A DNA stretch of 47,587 nucleotides from Candidatus Bathyarchaeota archaeon (GCA_003165195.1 PLSP01000133.1:1-47587); one strand, 5' to 3'; numbered from the stretch's first letter, positions 27,131-37,570 are shown. Notes: a model not told the origin generated them from the sequence alone. Translations and numbers: made by a program.

Positions 27131-27961
27131 TCATGGGAGGAAGATGTAGAACGCTACCCCGGCTGCAATCGCTAAAATTGCCACATGCTTTAAGCCATCT
27201 ACGAAAGAGTCTTCATTGATTTTGCCTGCAATTAAACCGCCGAAGAGTGCTTCAAGCAAAGAGGCGTGCAAAAACAGTCTTCTTGATTGTGCCTGCGTCA
27301 GAATTGGCTTAATGAAAGATGTAGAGGTCGCCGCAGTGGTTTGAGCTAACGGAGCAAACATCATTTTCGAGATAACAATTATAATGAATAAGAAAATAAA
27401 TACGGAAAAGTAAAATATCGCTATGTAAGGAAACGTTTGCATTCTTCTTTTATCAGTCCAATCATTTATGTTTTCCAAGTACTTGGCAGTTGCTTCAAAA
27501 ATGTTACAGAGGTCTCCTCCATGTCTTCCTGCTTCATTAATAAGAACAGTTGCTTTTTCGATTAGAGGTAAATCTATCCGTTTACTGAATTGTGTTAAGG
27601 CCTCGCCAAAGCTCATGCCCCAACTCATGTGAGCAACAAGAGTCTTTAGTTCTTCCGTCAAAGGACCATACATTCGATTAGAAGCATGCTCGAGAGCAAT
27701 TTGCAAGGGTATACCTGTTCGTGATGCGGTAGCCAAATCCCTCAAGAATTCTGGGGTTGCTTTCTCGATTTTGCGTCGCCATCGATTATGAATCATTTGG
27801 GCGATGCTTGGTGGTACCACACCTATTGCCAACGCAATTACAATCATGTAATCCAAAGTTGGTGATGTCAAATAGAATATTGCCGATGCTCCGAAGAAGA
27901 TGGCCGCCGCAGCTATTGAGATAAACGATACTTGTTTTATGGTTTTCTTGGTTACGCTCAT
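27131..27961 (-). CDS. Type II secretion system F / TadC-like protein
   Basis: LRDLATASRTGIPLQIALEHAS...LVAHMSWGMSFGEALTQFSKRIDLPLIEKATVLINEAGRHGGDL. Confidence 0.87.
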   Translation of the reverse strand: MSVTKKTIKQVSFISIAAAAIFFGASAIFYLTSPTLDYMIVIALAIGVVPPSIAQMIHNRWRRKIEKATPEFLRDLATASRTGIPLQIALEHASNRMYGPLTEELKTLVAHMSWGMSFGEALTQFSKRIDLPLIEKATVLINEAGRHGGDLCNIFEATAKYLENINDWTDKRRMQTFPYIAIFYFSVFIFLFIIIVISKMMFAPLAQTTAATSTSFIKPILTQAQSRRLFLHASLLEALFGGLIAGKINEDSFVDGLKHVAILAIAAGVAFYIFLP

Positions 27962-27965
27962 ATGG

Positions 27966-28847
27966 TCACTTCTCGAATGTCGACATTATAACTATCATAA
28001 TTGCCCCGATAATGGGAATACCCAAGTAGGTCATCAAGTATAGAAGCGTTCCAATGCCCATTCCCGCTATCGTGCCACTACCTATCATGCCGAGGGTTAC
28101 GAATAAAACAGCGAAAAGCAGTGGGGCGGCAACCAGCATCATGATGTATATTTCAGCCATTGCAGACAGCGATTCTAGCATCATGTCAAGTTTTCCGATT
28201 CGTTCCCTTGTTATTTTTTCTGAAGTTATTTTTAGGTATTCCGTTGGGCTTCCGCCTGTTTTTATAGTTGCGACATAGCCGATGAGTAATTCGCGTAGTT
28301 GATCGTTTGGTGTTAATTTGGCGTTGTCCATAATCGAAGTTAGCAAGTCGTTACCGAAAATTTGGATGTCTCGTATGATGTTGTTGAATTCTAAGTGTGC
28401 TTCCTTAAGAGTGTCGATGGTTGCAACTGAGTCAAAAATAACGCTGGGAGGAACGTTTGAGCTTGACAAGAGAGTTAGAAAGCTCGCTATGTAGGGTAAA
28501 TTCTTGTCGATGGGCCCTCTTCTGCCACTTGCCTTCAACCCAGGGTAGAGGTACATAACCATTAATGCCGCCAACGCAGCAGTTGAGCCGGCAGATAGAC
28601 TGAAGACAAAATTGGTTACCGATAAGAATGGGATTCTGCCCAGCAAGGGTAAGAATAAAAGTGATAGAATAATTGTCCCGGCGAAAACTAAAATAGAAGT
28701 TAGAATCATCAGGGCGATATATGCCTTGAATGCAATCAGTACGCCGCCTTGTTTTAGTTGAATATGTAGCTCTTGAAATTGGGGATATAGCTTTCCTAGT
28801 TTTTTGTTCAGTTTTTCGTAGGCTATCGTCCAGAGCTCCAGTTTCAT
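27966..28847 (-). CDS. Type II secretion system F / TadC-like protein
   Basis: LPYIASFLTLLSSSNVPPSVIFDSVATIDT...IKTGGSPTEYLKITSEKITRERIGKLDMMLESLSAMAEIY. Confidence 0.87.
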   Translation of the reverse strand: MKLELWTIAYEKLNKKLGKLYPQFQELHIQLKQGGVLIAFKAYIALMILTSILVFAGTIILSLLFLPLLGRIPFLSVTNFVFSLSAGSTAALAALMVMYLYPGLKASGRRGPIDKNLPYIASFLTLLSSSNVPPSVIFDSVATIDTLKEAHLEFNNIIRDIQIFGNDLLTSIMDNAKLTPNDQLRELLIGYVATIKTGGSPTEYLKITSEKITRERIGKLDMMLESLSAMAEIYIMMLVAAPLLFAVLFVTLGMIGSGTIAGMGIGTLLYLMTYLGIPIIGAIMIVIMSTFEK

Positions 28848-28848
28848 T

Positions 28849-30498
28849 TTAGCTCACTCTTGCTTTTCTATAGACTTGCTGTGGATTGGAGAAATATTCT
28901 AGGACCAGTTTAGAGACATCTTCGTATGATCGTATGTGCTTTCTAACCATGTAGTCGAGAATGGTTTGTCTCATTTTTAATTCTTCATCGATTTCTTCTG
29001 GTGCATATCCCCATTGCGCCGCTATTTTGTCTAGGAGTGGACTTCTCCCAACTTTGATGTAAGTGTCTTTTTGGGCGTCCCATGTGAATATGTCTTGAAT
29101 TTCAAAATCGTCTTTTTCTTTGTTCCATCCGACCATTTCTGAAACACTTATGGTTCTTCTTAAAGAAATGTTATTCACTACCAGTCTACGGGCAATTGCT
29201 ATCGTGTTTAGGTTTTCTACTTGGGTCTTTGGTATGTTCATAGGTTTTGTGGTGAGCCGATGAAGTACTCCTTGCACGTTTTCGGCGTGTACTGTTGTTA
29301 AACCTAAGTGACCTGTGGCCATAGCTTGGAATAACGCATAGGCCTCCTCCCCTCTGATTTCGCCAACAATTATGAAGTCTGGTCTTTGCCTGAGTGCAGC
29401 TCTTAGAAGGTCGAACATGCTGATGCTACCAATCCCCGCTTCGCCTACAGCTCCTGCCCCAGTTCCTAACCCTTGTCTTGTCACCATCATTTCCCAGTTT
29501 TTATGTGGCAGACGGATTTCCTGAGTGTCTTCTATGCTGACAATTTTTAAAGTTGGTCTAATGAATAAGCTAATGGCGTTTAACATTGAGGTTTTACCTC
29601 CACCTATGTCGCCGCCGATCATAACTGAATGCCTGTTTTCTATAATAAACCAATAATAAGCCGCTATTTCCGCTGACAGCGCCTTATAAATTATCAAGTC
29701 TGTTATTGTAAGTGGGCTTTTCTTGAATTTTCGGATTGTGAATGTACTGCCTTTAGGTGTAACCTCAGTTCCATAAGTTACTTGAGCTCGGCTACCGTCA
29801 TTTAGCGTTCCATCTAGTATTGGTTGAGCAATGGAGATATGTCTGCCGCATAAGTAAGCAAGTTTAAAAACGAAGTTCTCCAGTTCCTGTGGAGTGTCAA
29901 AAAATATGTTTGAAGGAATAGATTCGTATTTTCGGTGCCAAACGAAAACGGGAGAGTTTACTCCATCGCATGAAACGTCTTCTATGTTTTCGTCTCTCAT
30001 AATGCCATCAATTTTTCCGAACCCTAAGAAATCTCGTGCAATGTAATACTGGTATTTTCCAAGGGTTTTACTGTCAACCGTTATGTTGTATTTTACAGCG
30101 GTCTCCAAGATCTTGTTTTTCAAGAAATTCTCGGGGCTGTTCGGTTTCTTTAAGCTCTTAGTGTTAATGGAAAGCTCGTCCCAAAGAATGCTTTTTAACT
30201 CGGCAAGAGCCTTTTTATCCGATTCTGTTAATGTTGGCTCTAGAATTGAGTATTTTATTTCGTTTGTTTCATCTTCAATTATTGCAGCATACGAAAAAGG
30301 AATTAGAAGAGGATACTGTTCCTTGAAAGTTTCCGAAACATCCGTTGAATCTGAAGCGTCTGCTGGTTTTTCAACTGTGTTATTTGCTAAATCTACAACT
30401 AAGCCGTTGACTGATGTCGTTTGAGGCTTTTCCTGTTTTCCTCTTTGTTTCCACAGCTTCAAGGCGGAGTCTCCGACGGTTAATTCTTTAGGAGTCAA
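28849..30498 (-). CDS. Type II/IV secretion system (TadA/GspE-like) ATPase
   Basis: GGDIGGGKTSMLNAI, IVSIEDTQEIRLPHKNW, LRQRPDFIIVGEIRGEEAYALFQAMATGHLGLTTVHAENV. Confidence 0.95.
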   Translation of the reverse strand: MTPKELTVGDSALKLWKQRGKQEKPQTTSVNGLVVDLANNTVEKPADASDSTDVSETFKEQYPLLIPFSYAAIIEDETNEIKYSILEPTLTESDKKALAELKSILWDELSINTKSLKKPNSPENFLKNKILETAVKYNITVDSKTLGKYQYYIARDFLGFGKIDGIMRDENIEDVSCDGVNSPVFVWHRKYESIPSNIFFDTPQELENFVFKLAYLCGRHISIAQPILDGTLNDGSRAQVTYGTEVTPKGSTFTIRKFKKSPLTITDLIIYKALSAEIAAYYWFIIENRHSVMIGGDIGGGKTSMLNAISLFIRPTLKIVSIEDTQEIRLPHKNWEMMVTRQGLGTGAGAVGEAGIGSISMFDLLRAALRQRPDFIIVGEIRGEEAYALFQAMATGHLGLTTVHAENVQGVLHRLTTKPMNIPKTQVENLNTIAIARRLVVNNISLRRTISVSEMVGWNKEKDDFEIQDIFTWDAQKDTYIKVGRSPLLDKIAAQWGYAPEEIDEELKMRQTILDYMVRKHIRSYEDVSKLVLEYFSNPQQVYRKARVS

Positions 30499-30671
30499 TA
30501 TATACTGTGTAATCTTTGGTTATCTCTAACCTTTCTCAGAATCACTCTGTATCACCCTGAATCAGTGCCTTATGATTAAATACCCGATTTATGCCCTTTT
30601 GATATTTTATCGAATATGAACATTTGAAGGCACGTTAACAGAAAAAATAATTTCTTTAGTAAAGAAAAAAA

Positions 30672-33600
30672 TTAGGGCATTGAGTACATGCAGTAGATGC
30701 AGTATTGATAAGTATCAGCGGTTAACGAGGTTGAACTCGGCCACGTACCATATGTTATTGTGCCAGTGTGGTACCCGGAATTTGTAGAGGTTCCGCTGTA
30801 GTAGAGAGAGACAGTTGAACTTCCTGAGTCGGCCCATACGACCAGAACATAGGTGGTGCCTGCTGTAAGAGTTGGTTTGGTTCCAAACGAGAATGTTACC
30901 CATTGTGAACCAGTTAGCCCTGTGACCGCGTTTGTTGAACCTACTAAAGTGCCGCTTGTAGTGTAAATTGCTGCTTTCATGTTTCTGGAAGAGCTACTAC
31001 CCACGTTAAGGTAGGCTGATATGCTTTGTGCAGTGCCCGTTTGAGAAGCTACGAAAGGTGCTCCCCGAATTGTGTTGCTTATTGACTGAGAGTTTGATCC
31101 AGTATTGGTATTTCCCAGAGTTCCTGTGTATGACAATATTATTGTTTGAGCTGAGTTCATAGTCACGCTGCTAGACGGATTATATGAGTTGAAAGTAAAG
31201 CCATTGACAGGAGTCTGTGGGCTTCCTGCGGTTGAAGTTGTGGTTGCATCTGCCCAAGATGTCCAGTTCGTAGTTTGCTGCTGGTTAGTATTCTGAGTGC
31301 CAAATTGCGTGTAAGTAATTTGGAAGTTGACGTTCGTCCCACTTATCAAGTCACTAACTGCCAGTGAATATTGGTTATAGTACGTGTATAGTGTGGTTGT
31401 TGAGGCGGAAATCGTTCCACTTGTGGTTTGGCTTGTTTGCCAACGCTCAGATGAACCAGAGCCGCTCAGTGGATTGGTTATGCTCCAGGTTGATCCCGCA
31501 TCAAACCAGTAAGGAGTCGCAGTGGTTGTTAGGACCTGAGGAGCTGAAACACCATACCGATTAGCAGTGAAAGTCGGCGCAGTTGGCGAACCTCCACCTT
31601 TCACCGTGTAGGACAAGGTCATCGAATACTGGTGGTAGTACCCAGCTGTTGTAGTTCCTGAAGAAGACACTGATGCGATTGCTGTGTATGTTCCGCTATC
31701 TGCAGATGTTACTTGCCATCTCTCGCCCGTAGCGCCAGCGATTGGGCTGGTATAGGTTACGGATGAGCCCGCGTCAATCCAAACCGCTGTTCCACCAGAA
31801 GCTCCTTTGGTGGGCGTTGTGGTTATTGTACTGCCATATTGTCTAAAGCTTACAATATTGGTTACCGTCGGAGTGCTCGAATCGAACACAGTAAAGTATG
31901 GAGTAACCGAGTATTGATTATAGTATGTGAAAGCGATAGTCGTTGAAGCTGTAACTGTGCCGCTTGTAGATTGACTAGTGCACCATTGTTCAGAACCAGA
32001 TGAGCTTAACGGGTTTGTGATAGTCCATGGAGAGCCAGCGTCAAACCAGTAGCCGGTAGCTGTCGTGGTTAACACTTGTGGGGTAGAGGCGCCATTAAGA
32101 TTAGCGGTGAAAGTTGGCGCCGTAGGTGAACCACCGCCAACGATGATGTAAGACAATGTCAATGAATACTGATGGGTCCATGAAGCGGTTTCAGTGACGG
32201 CCCCGTTCATAGTGACTAGCGCCGAGTTGTTGCCTGTTCCTGAATAGCTACCTGAACCTGAACCAGTCCAACCATTCCAGGTATATCTCTCGCCGCTCCC
32301 AACGCTTGGAGAAGTGGCGTAAATGGTAGCGGTTGAACCTGAAGTATACCAAGATCCTGAGGTGGGACTTGTTGTGCCAAAGTTTGTGGCCATTGTGATT
32401 TGGTACTGCGTCGCGTAGTTGCCTATGATTGTTCCAGATGAAGTCAACGGTGAGGCTGGACCGCTAACGTTTGTTAAGACATATTGTTTGCCTGAGCCAG
32501 CTGCGATCGTTGTGGTGAATGAATAGGTTGTGCTGGCGTTAACCCATATGCCAGCTTGCGGAAGCTGGCTATAGGTGGTTGCGTTTGATCCTATTGTTAA
32601 GACTGTACCTGACGCATCACTGCTCAACCCGTTTTGTTGGAAGGTTAATTGCCACTGGTGCGTCCATGTGGCTGTTTCGGTAATAGGTCCGTTCATGGTG
32701 ATGAGGTTGGTGTTGTTGCCGGTGCCGGTGTAGCTGCTTGATCCAGTACCTGTCCACTCGTTCCAGACATATTGCTCACCAGCGCCGACGCTTGGTGATA
32801 CTGCATAAATATTTACTTGTGTGCCAGCATTGAACCAACTGCCGGAGATTGGGCTGAAAGTGCCAAAGTTAGCAGCCATAGTTAACATGAATTGATGTGC
32901 CCATGTGGCTGTTTCGGTAATAGGTCCGTTCATGATGATGAGGTTGGTGTTGTTGCCTGTTCCTGAATAGCTACCTGAACCTGAACCAGTCCAACCATTC
33001 CAAACGTACTGTTCACCCGCAACTACACTTGGGGAAACTGCGTAAATTGTAACGGCAGATCCAGCATTGTACCAGGTGCTGTTGGTGGGGCTTAAGGTGC
33101 CAAAGTTACTTGCCATAGTTATTTGGTATTGTAGGGTAAATGAGGCTACAACGGTTGAAGGGGAAGTTGGAACAGTGTAAGTGTGTGTTTGAGAGCCAGT
33201 ATCGTTCCAGCTTGAATAAACGTATCGGCTTCCGCTTGTTCCGACTGGAGAATTGGCAACCAACGTATGTTGCGAACCGGTTATCCAAATGAAGGTTTGC
33301 GGTGTTGAATAAGCTGTGCCATCGACTGTAACGTAGCCTGAGCCTGTGGGGTTTGAAGTGATGGTGATTTGTTCATCTACTCTAAAGAGGGCTGAAGCTG
33401 AATTGTGGTTGGTACTAGAGTCGGTTGCGGTTACTGATTGGTTGCCGCCTGCAGTATTTGGTACGGCACAAGTGGCGCTGAAAGATCCTGTGCTGCCAGT
33501 GGTTAAAGTAGTTGGATTTGTTGAAATTTGTGACCCGCCAAATGAAACATTGACTGTTGAAATCGCGGCAAACCCATTACCAGTTACTGTGAAAGATGAA

Positions 33601-35861
33601 CCGACTATTCCTGAGGTTGGGGTTAGAGTTAGGCTTGGTGAAACGGTAAATGTTGCTGTAACTGAGTTGTTGCCGGAATCAATAACTTTAATTATATGGG
33701 ATCCAGTGATTGATGCCGGAATTTGGAAAGACGCTCCTGAAAATTGGCCTGAACTTGTAGCGGATGTCTGCGTAACCAATGCGCCGTCAAAAGTGATATT
33801 TATCGATGAATAAGTTACAAAATTAGAGCCTGTAATGCTTACACTTTGTCCTATCGTTCCAGTGTTTGGGCTAACAGTGATTGTGGGAATCGTAACCGTG
33901 AAAGTTTGTGAAGCATTAAAGTTTCCGTTTGCATCAGTTATGTTAACTGTTTGGCTTCCGGCATTTGCGAAAGGAACAATGAATGATCCTAAAAATGAGC
34001 CGTTTGAATTTGTTCCCAAATTGGTGGGAACGGTTTGAGCGAATTGTCCTCCAACAAAAACGTCAATGTTTGAATTAGCCGCAAATCCCGCTCCCCCAAA
34101 AGTGACGATGGTGCCCTGCGGACCAGATGTCGGCGTTATCGGTGTAACCGAAGGAATAATGGTGAAATTTGCGACAACACTGTTCACGCCATCGTTCACC
34201 ACAACTGGTTTAGCGCCTGCTGTATCTGCAGCATTAAAAGTTGCTGAGAAGCTGCCTGTTGAGTTTGCAGTTATCGTTGAAGGAGTTGTAACAGTTGTGT
34301 TTCCATCAAACGTGATTAAGATAGTTGAATTAGCAATAAAGTTTGAACCCGTAACTCCAACTAGTGCCCCTGTTGAGCCACTTTGAGGACTCACGGTTAT
34401 AGTTGGAGTGGTCACGGTGAAATTAGTGGAGTAATAATTGAAACTATTGTCAGTGACTACGACAGAATTGTTTCCTGATGCTGCTCCTTGTGGGACAGTG
34501 AATTTAGCGCCCGCTGGGATAGCGCCTGTGCTGGTAGTTATAAAGTTGAAAGTTATGTCGGTTCCGTTAAAAATAACTCCAAGATGAGAGTTAGGTGCAA
34601 AACCTTGTCCAGAAACTGTCACTTGTTGACCAATTGGACCGCTGGTCGGGGAAAGAGTCACGGGAGCAACTGGGGGTGTTATAACCAATTTCACTGCATC
34701 CACAATTACGGCCCAAGGGTTGGTTGAAGTAAAAGTGCAATTTACTGGCAAGTTGGTTGTTTGGTTCGCGACTATATCCCATTCACTCCATACTGATCTG
34801 GGCATGGCGTTGTCTTGTCCTGAGGCTCCATACGAACTTTGCACAGGCATAATTTGCCCGAAACCAGCTCCTGGGGATATCACAGGGTTAAGATTGTCGA
34901 TTCCCAAGGCGCCAATTACTAAATCATTTGAATAATTTGTAGTGATTGTATCTGCCGGCATGGTGGATTGGCCTATAGATGTTTGCGGTGAACCATCAAA
35001 AGGAGAAGTAGTATTGACACCACTGACGGCGAACGCTAATGCCGAGCAATAGTAATCCTGTAACTCATCAGCAGTTGATTGGATGTTTATTGTTATTGGA
35101 CCAATTGTGGGCATAATGGCATAGAATGTTTCCAAAATGCTGTCGCCGTTATACTGATCTGTAGAAGAAGATTGACCTCTTAGAGTCCAAGTTAGGCTAG
35201 GGGTTGAGGTTGGAGTGTATAGCGTATTACCGTCATCGTATGATACGACCACATAAATGAGTTGATTGACCTGAGTGGTGTTTAGAGACAACTGCAGTGG
35301 AGTTTGGTTACCCGTATAAGTAGAGTTCACATTAGTTACTCCAGGGAAACTTCCAATTGGCGTTATTGCATTAAATTGATTAATGCTTGGATAAGCTGAT
35401 ATGCTGTTGCCTCTTTCTGAAATAAACCAAAAGATAAACTGATCATAATTTGATGAATTGGCAACTTTAACAGAGTTAAAGTAATAGGTGCTGCCTCCAG
35501 ACTGAAGAGTAATTGCTGGATTTACAACTACATTGCCGACCGTGCCGCTTGTCAAATCTTTAATCCACAATCGCACCAATTCAGTAGGAAGCGTTCCATT
35601 ATCCGTTACTGAGCAGGTTAAATAAACGACATTGTTTAACACAGCTGTTTCTGGGTTTGTGACCGAAACTGTTTGGAGTTCCGTATAGCGGTCTAAGTCC
35701 ATTTGTTTTGCCTGTGCTGTCGTCTGTTCAAGACCTGTGTTTTGGTTTAGAATTATGATAAAACTTGCAAAGACAATTGCGACTATTAGTATGAAAAAGA
35801 CCATGCCGAAAACTGTGCCGATCCCTTTCTTGTCTCCAATTAATCTATGCAGTAAAGTCAT
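30672..35861 (-). CDS. Giant pilin-like surface protein with IPT/TIG-like and Ig-like repeats
   Basis: ORF 30672..35879; likely start ATG 35861 (MTLLHRLIGDKKGIGTVFGMVFFILIVAIVFASFIIIL); repeats 'SPTSGPIGQQVTVSGQGFAPNSHLGVIFNG' and 'MNGPITETATWTHQ'. Confidence 0.85.
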   Translation of the reverse strand: MTLLHRLIGDKKGIGTVFGMVFFILIVAIVFASFIIILNQNTGLEQTTAQAKQMDLDRYTELQTVSVTNPETAVLNNVVYLTCSVTDNGTLPTELVRLWIKDLTSGTVGNVVVNPAITLQSGGSTYYFNSVKVANSSNYDQFIFWFISERGNSISAYPSINQFNAITPIGSFPGVTNVNSTYTGNQTPLQLSLNTTQVNQLIYVVVSYDDGNTLYTPTSTPSLTWTLRGQSSSTDQYNGDSILETFYAIMPTIGPITINIQSTADELQDYYCSALAFAVSGVNTTSPFDGSPQTSIGQSTMPADTITTNYSNDLVIGALGIDNLNPVISPGAGFGQIMPVQSSYGASGQDNAMPRSVWSEWDIVANQTTNLPVNCTFTSTNPWAVIVDAVKLVITPPVAPVTLSPTSGPIGQQVTVSGQGFAPNSHLGVIFNGTDITFNFITTSTGAIPAGAKFTVPQGAASGNNSVVVTDNSFNYYSTNFTVTTPTITVSPQSGSTGALVGVTGSNFIANSTILITFDGNTTVTTPSTITANSTGSFSATFNAADTAGAKPVVVNDGVNSVVANFTIIPSVTPITPTSGPQGTIVTFGGAGFAANSNIDVFVGGQFAQTVPTNLGTNSNGSFLGSFIVPFANAGSQTVNITDANGNFNASQTFTVTIPTITVSPNTGTIGQSVSITGSNFVTYSSINITFDGALVTQTSATSSGQFSGASFQIPASITGSHIIKVIDSGNNSVTATFTVSPSLTLTPTSGIVGSSFTVTGNGFAAISTVNVSFGGSQISTNPTTLTTGSTGSFSATCAVPNTAGGNQSVTATDSSTNHNSASALFRVDEQITITSNPTGSGYVTVDGTAYSTPQTFIWITGSQHTLVANSPVGTSGSRYVYSSWNDTGSQTHTYTVPTSPSTVVASFTLQYQITMASNFGTLSPTNSTWYNAGSAVTIYAVSPSVVAGEQYVWNGWTGSGSGSYSGTGNNTNLIIMNGPITETATWAHQFMLTMAANFGTFSPISGSWFNAGTQVNIYAVSPSVGAGEQYVWNEWTGTGSSSYTGTGNNTNLITMNGPITETATWTHQWQLTFQQNGLSSDASGTVLTIGSNATTYSQLPQAGIWVNASTTYSFTTTIAAGSGKQYVLTNVSGPASPLTSSGTIIGNYATQYQITMATNFGTTSPTSGSWYTSGSTATIYATSPSVGSGERYTWNGWTGSGSGSYSGTGNNSALVTMNGAVTETASWTHQYSLTLSYIIVGGGSPTAPTFTANLNGASTPQVLTTTATGYWFDAGSPWTITNPLSSSGSEQWCTSQSTSGTVTASTTIAFTYYNQYSVTPYFTVFDSSTPTVTNIVSFRQYGSTITTTPTKGASGGTAVWIDAGSSVTYTSPIAGATGERWQVTSADSGTYTAIASVSSSGTTTAGYYHQYSMTLSYTVKGGGSPTAPTFTANRYGVSAPQVLTTTATPYWFDAGSTWSITNPLSGSGSSERWQTSQTTSGTISASTTTLYTYYNQYSLAVSDLISGTNVNFQITYTQFGTQNTNQQQTTNWTSWADATTTSTAGSPQTPVNGFTFNSYNPSSSVTMNSAQTIILSYTGTLGNTNTGSNSQSISNTIRGAPFVASQTGTAQSISAYLNVGSSSSRNMKAAIYTTSGTLVGSTNAVTGLTGSQWVTFSFGTKPTLTAGTTYVLVVWADSGSSTVSLYYSGTSTNSGYHTGTITYGTWPSSTSLTADTYQYCIYCMYSMP

Positions 35862-36378
35862 AATTGAAAGTGCTCCCACTTTTGGTGATCAATTTAATGA
35901 TGTAGAGTGACCCTTGCTGCAGAGGGGCGGATAATGTGACTGTAAAATAGCCTTCTTGTCCAACTTGAAGACTATTGCCAGCAATAGGTTTGGGCGTTGG
36001 AGTTCCACCAGAAATAGGCTGTATCGAGGATATTGCAGACCCCGAGTAAGGCTGACCAACCATCTGATTATTCGCATTATAAATGAATATAGTATTAATT
36101 TGAACATTATTGGCTGCCCCACAATTGAGAATGTACACAGTTAAAGTTGCAGGCGAAGAAGAATCTTGTACGTCCTCGAACGCTATTCGCTCGGAGATCG
36201 ATTGTTGACTAGTGGATATCGTGCTGACATACTGGTTTGTTGCATTTGTAGTTAAATTGCTTGAAAAGTAGTAAGCTGTGGTTCCCATAACAATTACAAT
36301 GGCAGCTAACAACATGGTGGCAAATATTGGACTTAGAGCTCGCCTATTATGCGGCCAAATTTTAAGTTTCAAAGTCAT
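35845..36378 (-). CDS. Archaeal type IV pilin-like protein
   Basis: MTLKLKIWPHNRRALSPIFATMLLAAIVIVMGTTAYYFSSNL; overlaps the giant protein start by 17 nt. Confidence 0.82.
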   Translation of the reverse strand: MTLKLKIWPHNRRALSPIFATMLLAAIVIVMGTTAYYFSSNLTTNATNQYVSTISTSQQSISERIAFEDVQDSSSPATLTVYILNCGAANNVQINTIFIYNANNQMVGQPYSGSAISSIQPISGGTPTPKPIAGNSLQVGQEGYFTVTLSAPLQQGSLYIIKLITKSGSTFNYDFTA

Positions 36379-36696
36379 TAGACGTTAAGACCTAACATTT
36401 TTTTAACTGCAAATCTTTACTCAGTTACCTACTGCCGGCTTTTGGGAGTTCATTTTCAGAGTTTGCTAATAAACTATGTATTTTGGTCTGAACTGTCTGA
36501 TGACTTGCTGCTTTATCGTGATTTTACCTGCTTTTTTTGTTCACTTTTTTTTGGCAAGCTGCGACACTTGTGGAAGTAAGTCAATCTTTGTTGATGAGTA
36601 TAAAGTGGATTTTGAATAATGATTCGTGATTCTCAGCATTTATTACATTCTTTCGCCGATTAAAAAAACAGCCCAACATACAGGAAACATCAAATC

Positions 36697-37479
36697 TTGA
36701 AATGCCAAAAATGTAATTCCACTCTAATTCTCTATCCAGAAGGGTTAGAAGGTGAAAAAATATGCGGCGAATGCGGATTAGTAATAGACAACGCGTTAAC
36801 CCGTAAAGTTTACACCCAGTGGACACCGGAGTGGTGGTCAAACTGGAACGAACAAGATTCAGAAACCCTTAAAGATTGGCTAACCACCTTGCGCTCAGTT
36901 TCCTGCCAACTAAACATCCCGAATTATCCTTACAGGGAAGAAGCTGCACGCACAATAAGAACCAAAAATGCATCATTCTCTAAATCACAAAAGCTCTCAA
37001 AAAACAAAAGAGCCACCATAGCAGCCCTCATCCATTTGACCCTAAAAGAATACAACAAAATGCGCTCCATTAAAGAAATCAGCAAAGAACTCAGCCTAGA
37101 TCAAAAATCGGTAAGAAGACAAGCATGGCGGCTAAACAAAATTCTAAACCTGCAAAAAGAGCCTCTGAGAACCCAGCGTAAAACAGCCATCGACTACCTG
37201 CACGAATGCGGTGGCCTTCTAACTCTAAACAAAGATGTTCTCCACGATGCAGAGGCGACATTGATAAGACTTCAAAGGATTGGCGGTAACCCATTAGGTC
37301 TTGCGGCAGGCGCTTTTTATTATGCTTGCAAAAAATATAAAGTCAGAGTTTCTAAGGAGCAGATCGGAGAAACTTTCCACATTTCCCATAGAACCGTTTA
37401 TACGAATCAGGCACGAATCAAAAAACTCAACCGCAACCTCAAAGCGAACATAAGAGTATCATTATGCGCTGAAGTTTGA
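36697..37479 (+). CDS. Divergent transcription initiation factor IIB (TFB) homologue
   Basis: CQKCNSTLILYPEGLEGEKICGECGLVID zinc ribbon; two cyclin-like repeats (RATIAALIHLTLKEYNKMRSIKEISKELSLDQKSVRR..., GGNPLGLAAGAFYYACKKYKVRVSKEQIGETFHISHRTVYTNQARI). Confidence 0.82.
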   Translation: MKCQKCNSTLILYPEGLEGEKICGECGLVIDNALTRKVYTQWTPEWWSNWNEQDSETLKDWLTTLRSVSCQLNIPNYPYREEAARTIRTKNASFSKSQKLSKNKRATIAALIHLTLKEYNKMRSIKEISKELSLDQKSVRRQAWRLNKILNLQKEPLRTQRKTAIDYLHECGGLLTLNKDVLHDAEATLIRLQRIGGNPLGLAAGAFYYACKKYKVRVSKEQIGETFHISHRTVYTNQARIKKLNRNLKANIRVSLCAEV

Positions 37480-37570
37480 GTGTAGCTTTCCTCTTATGTT
37501 GAAAGCTGAAGGTTTTTGGGGCATTGTTAAACTATTTCGCTTTTTAGTATGTTAACATGTATTAAGAATT

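Noticed and set aside
33346-34386. Plus-strand ORFs 33346..33813, 33835..34038, 34066..34386
   Set aside because: Antisense shadows of the 1735-aa repeat protein; no independent start signals or protein-like domains.
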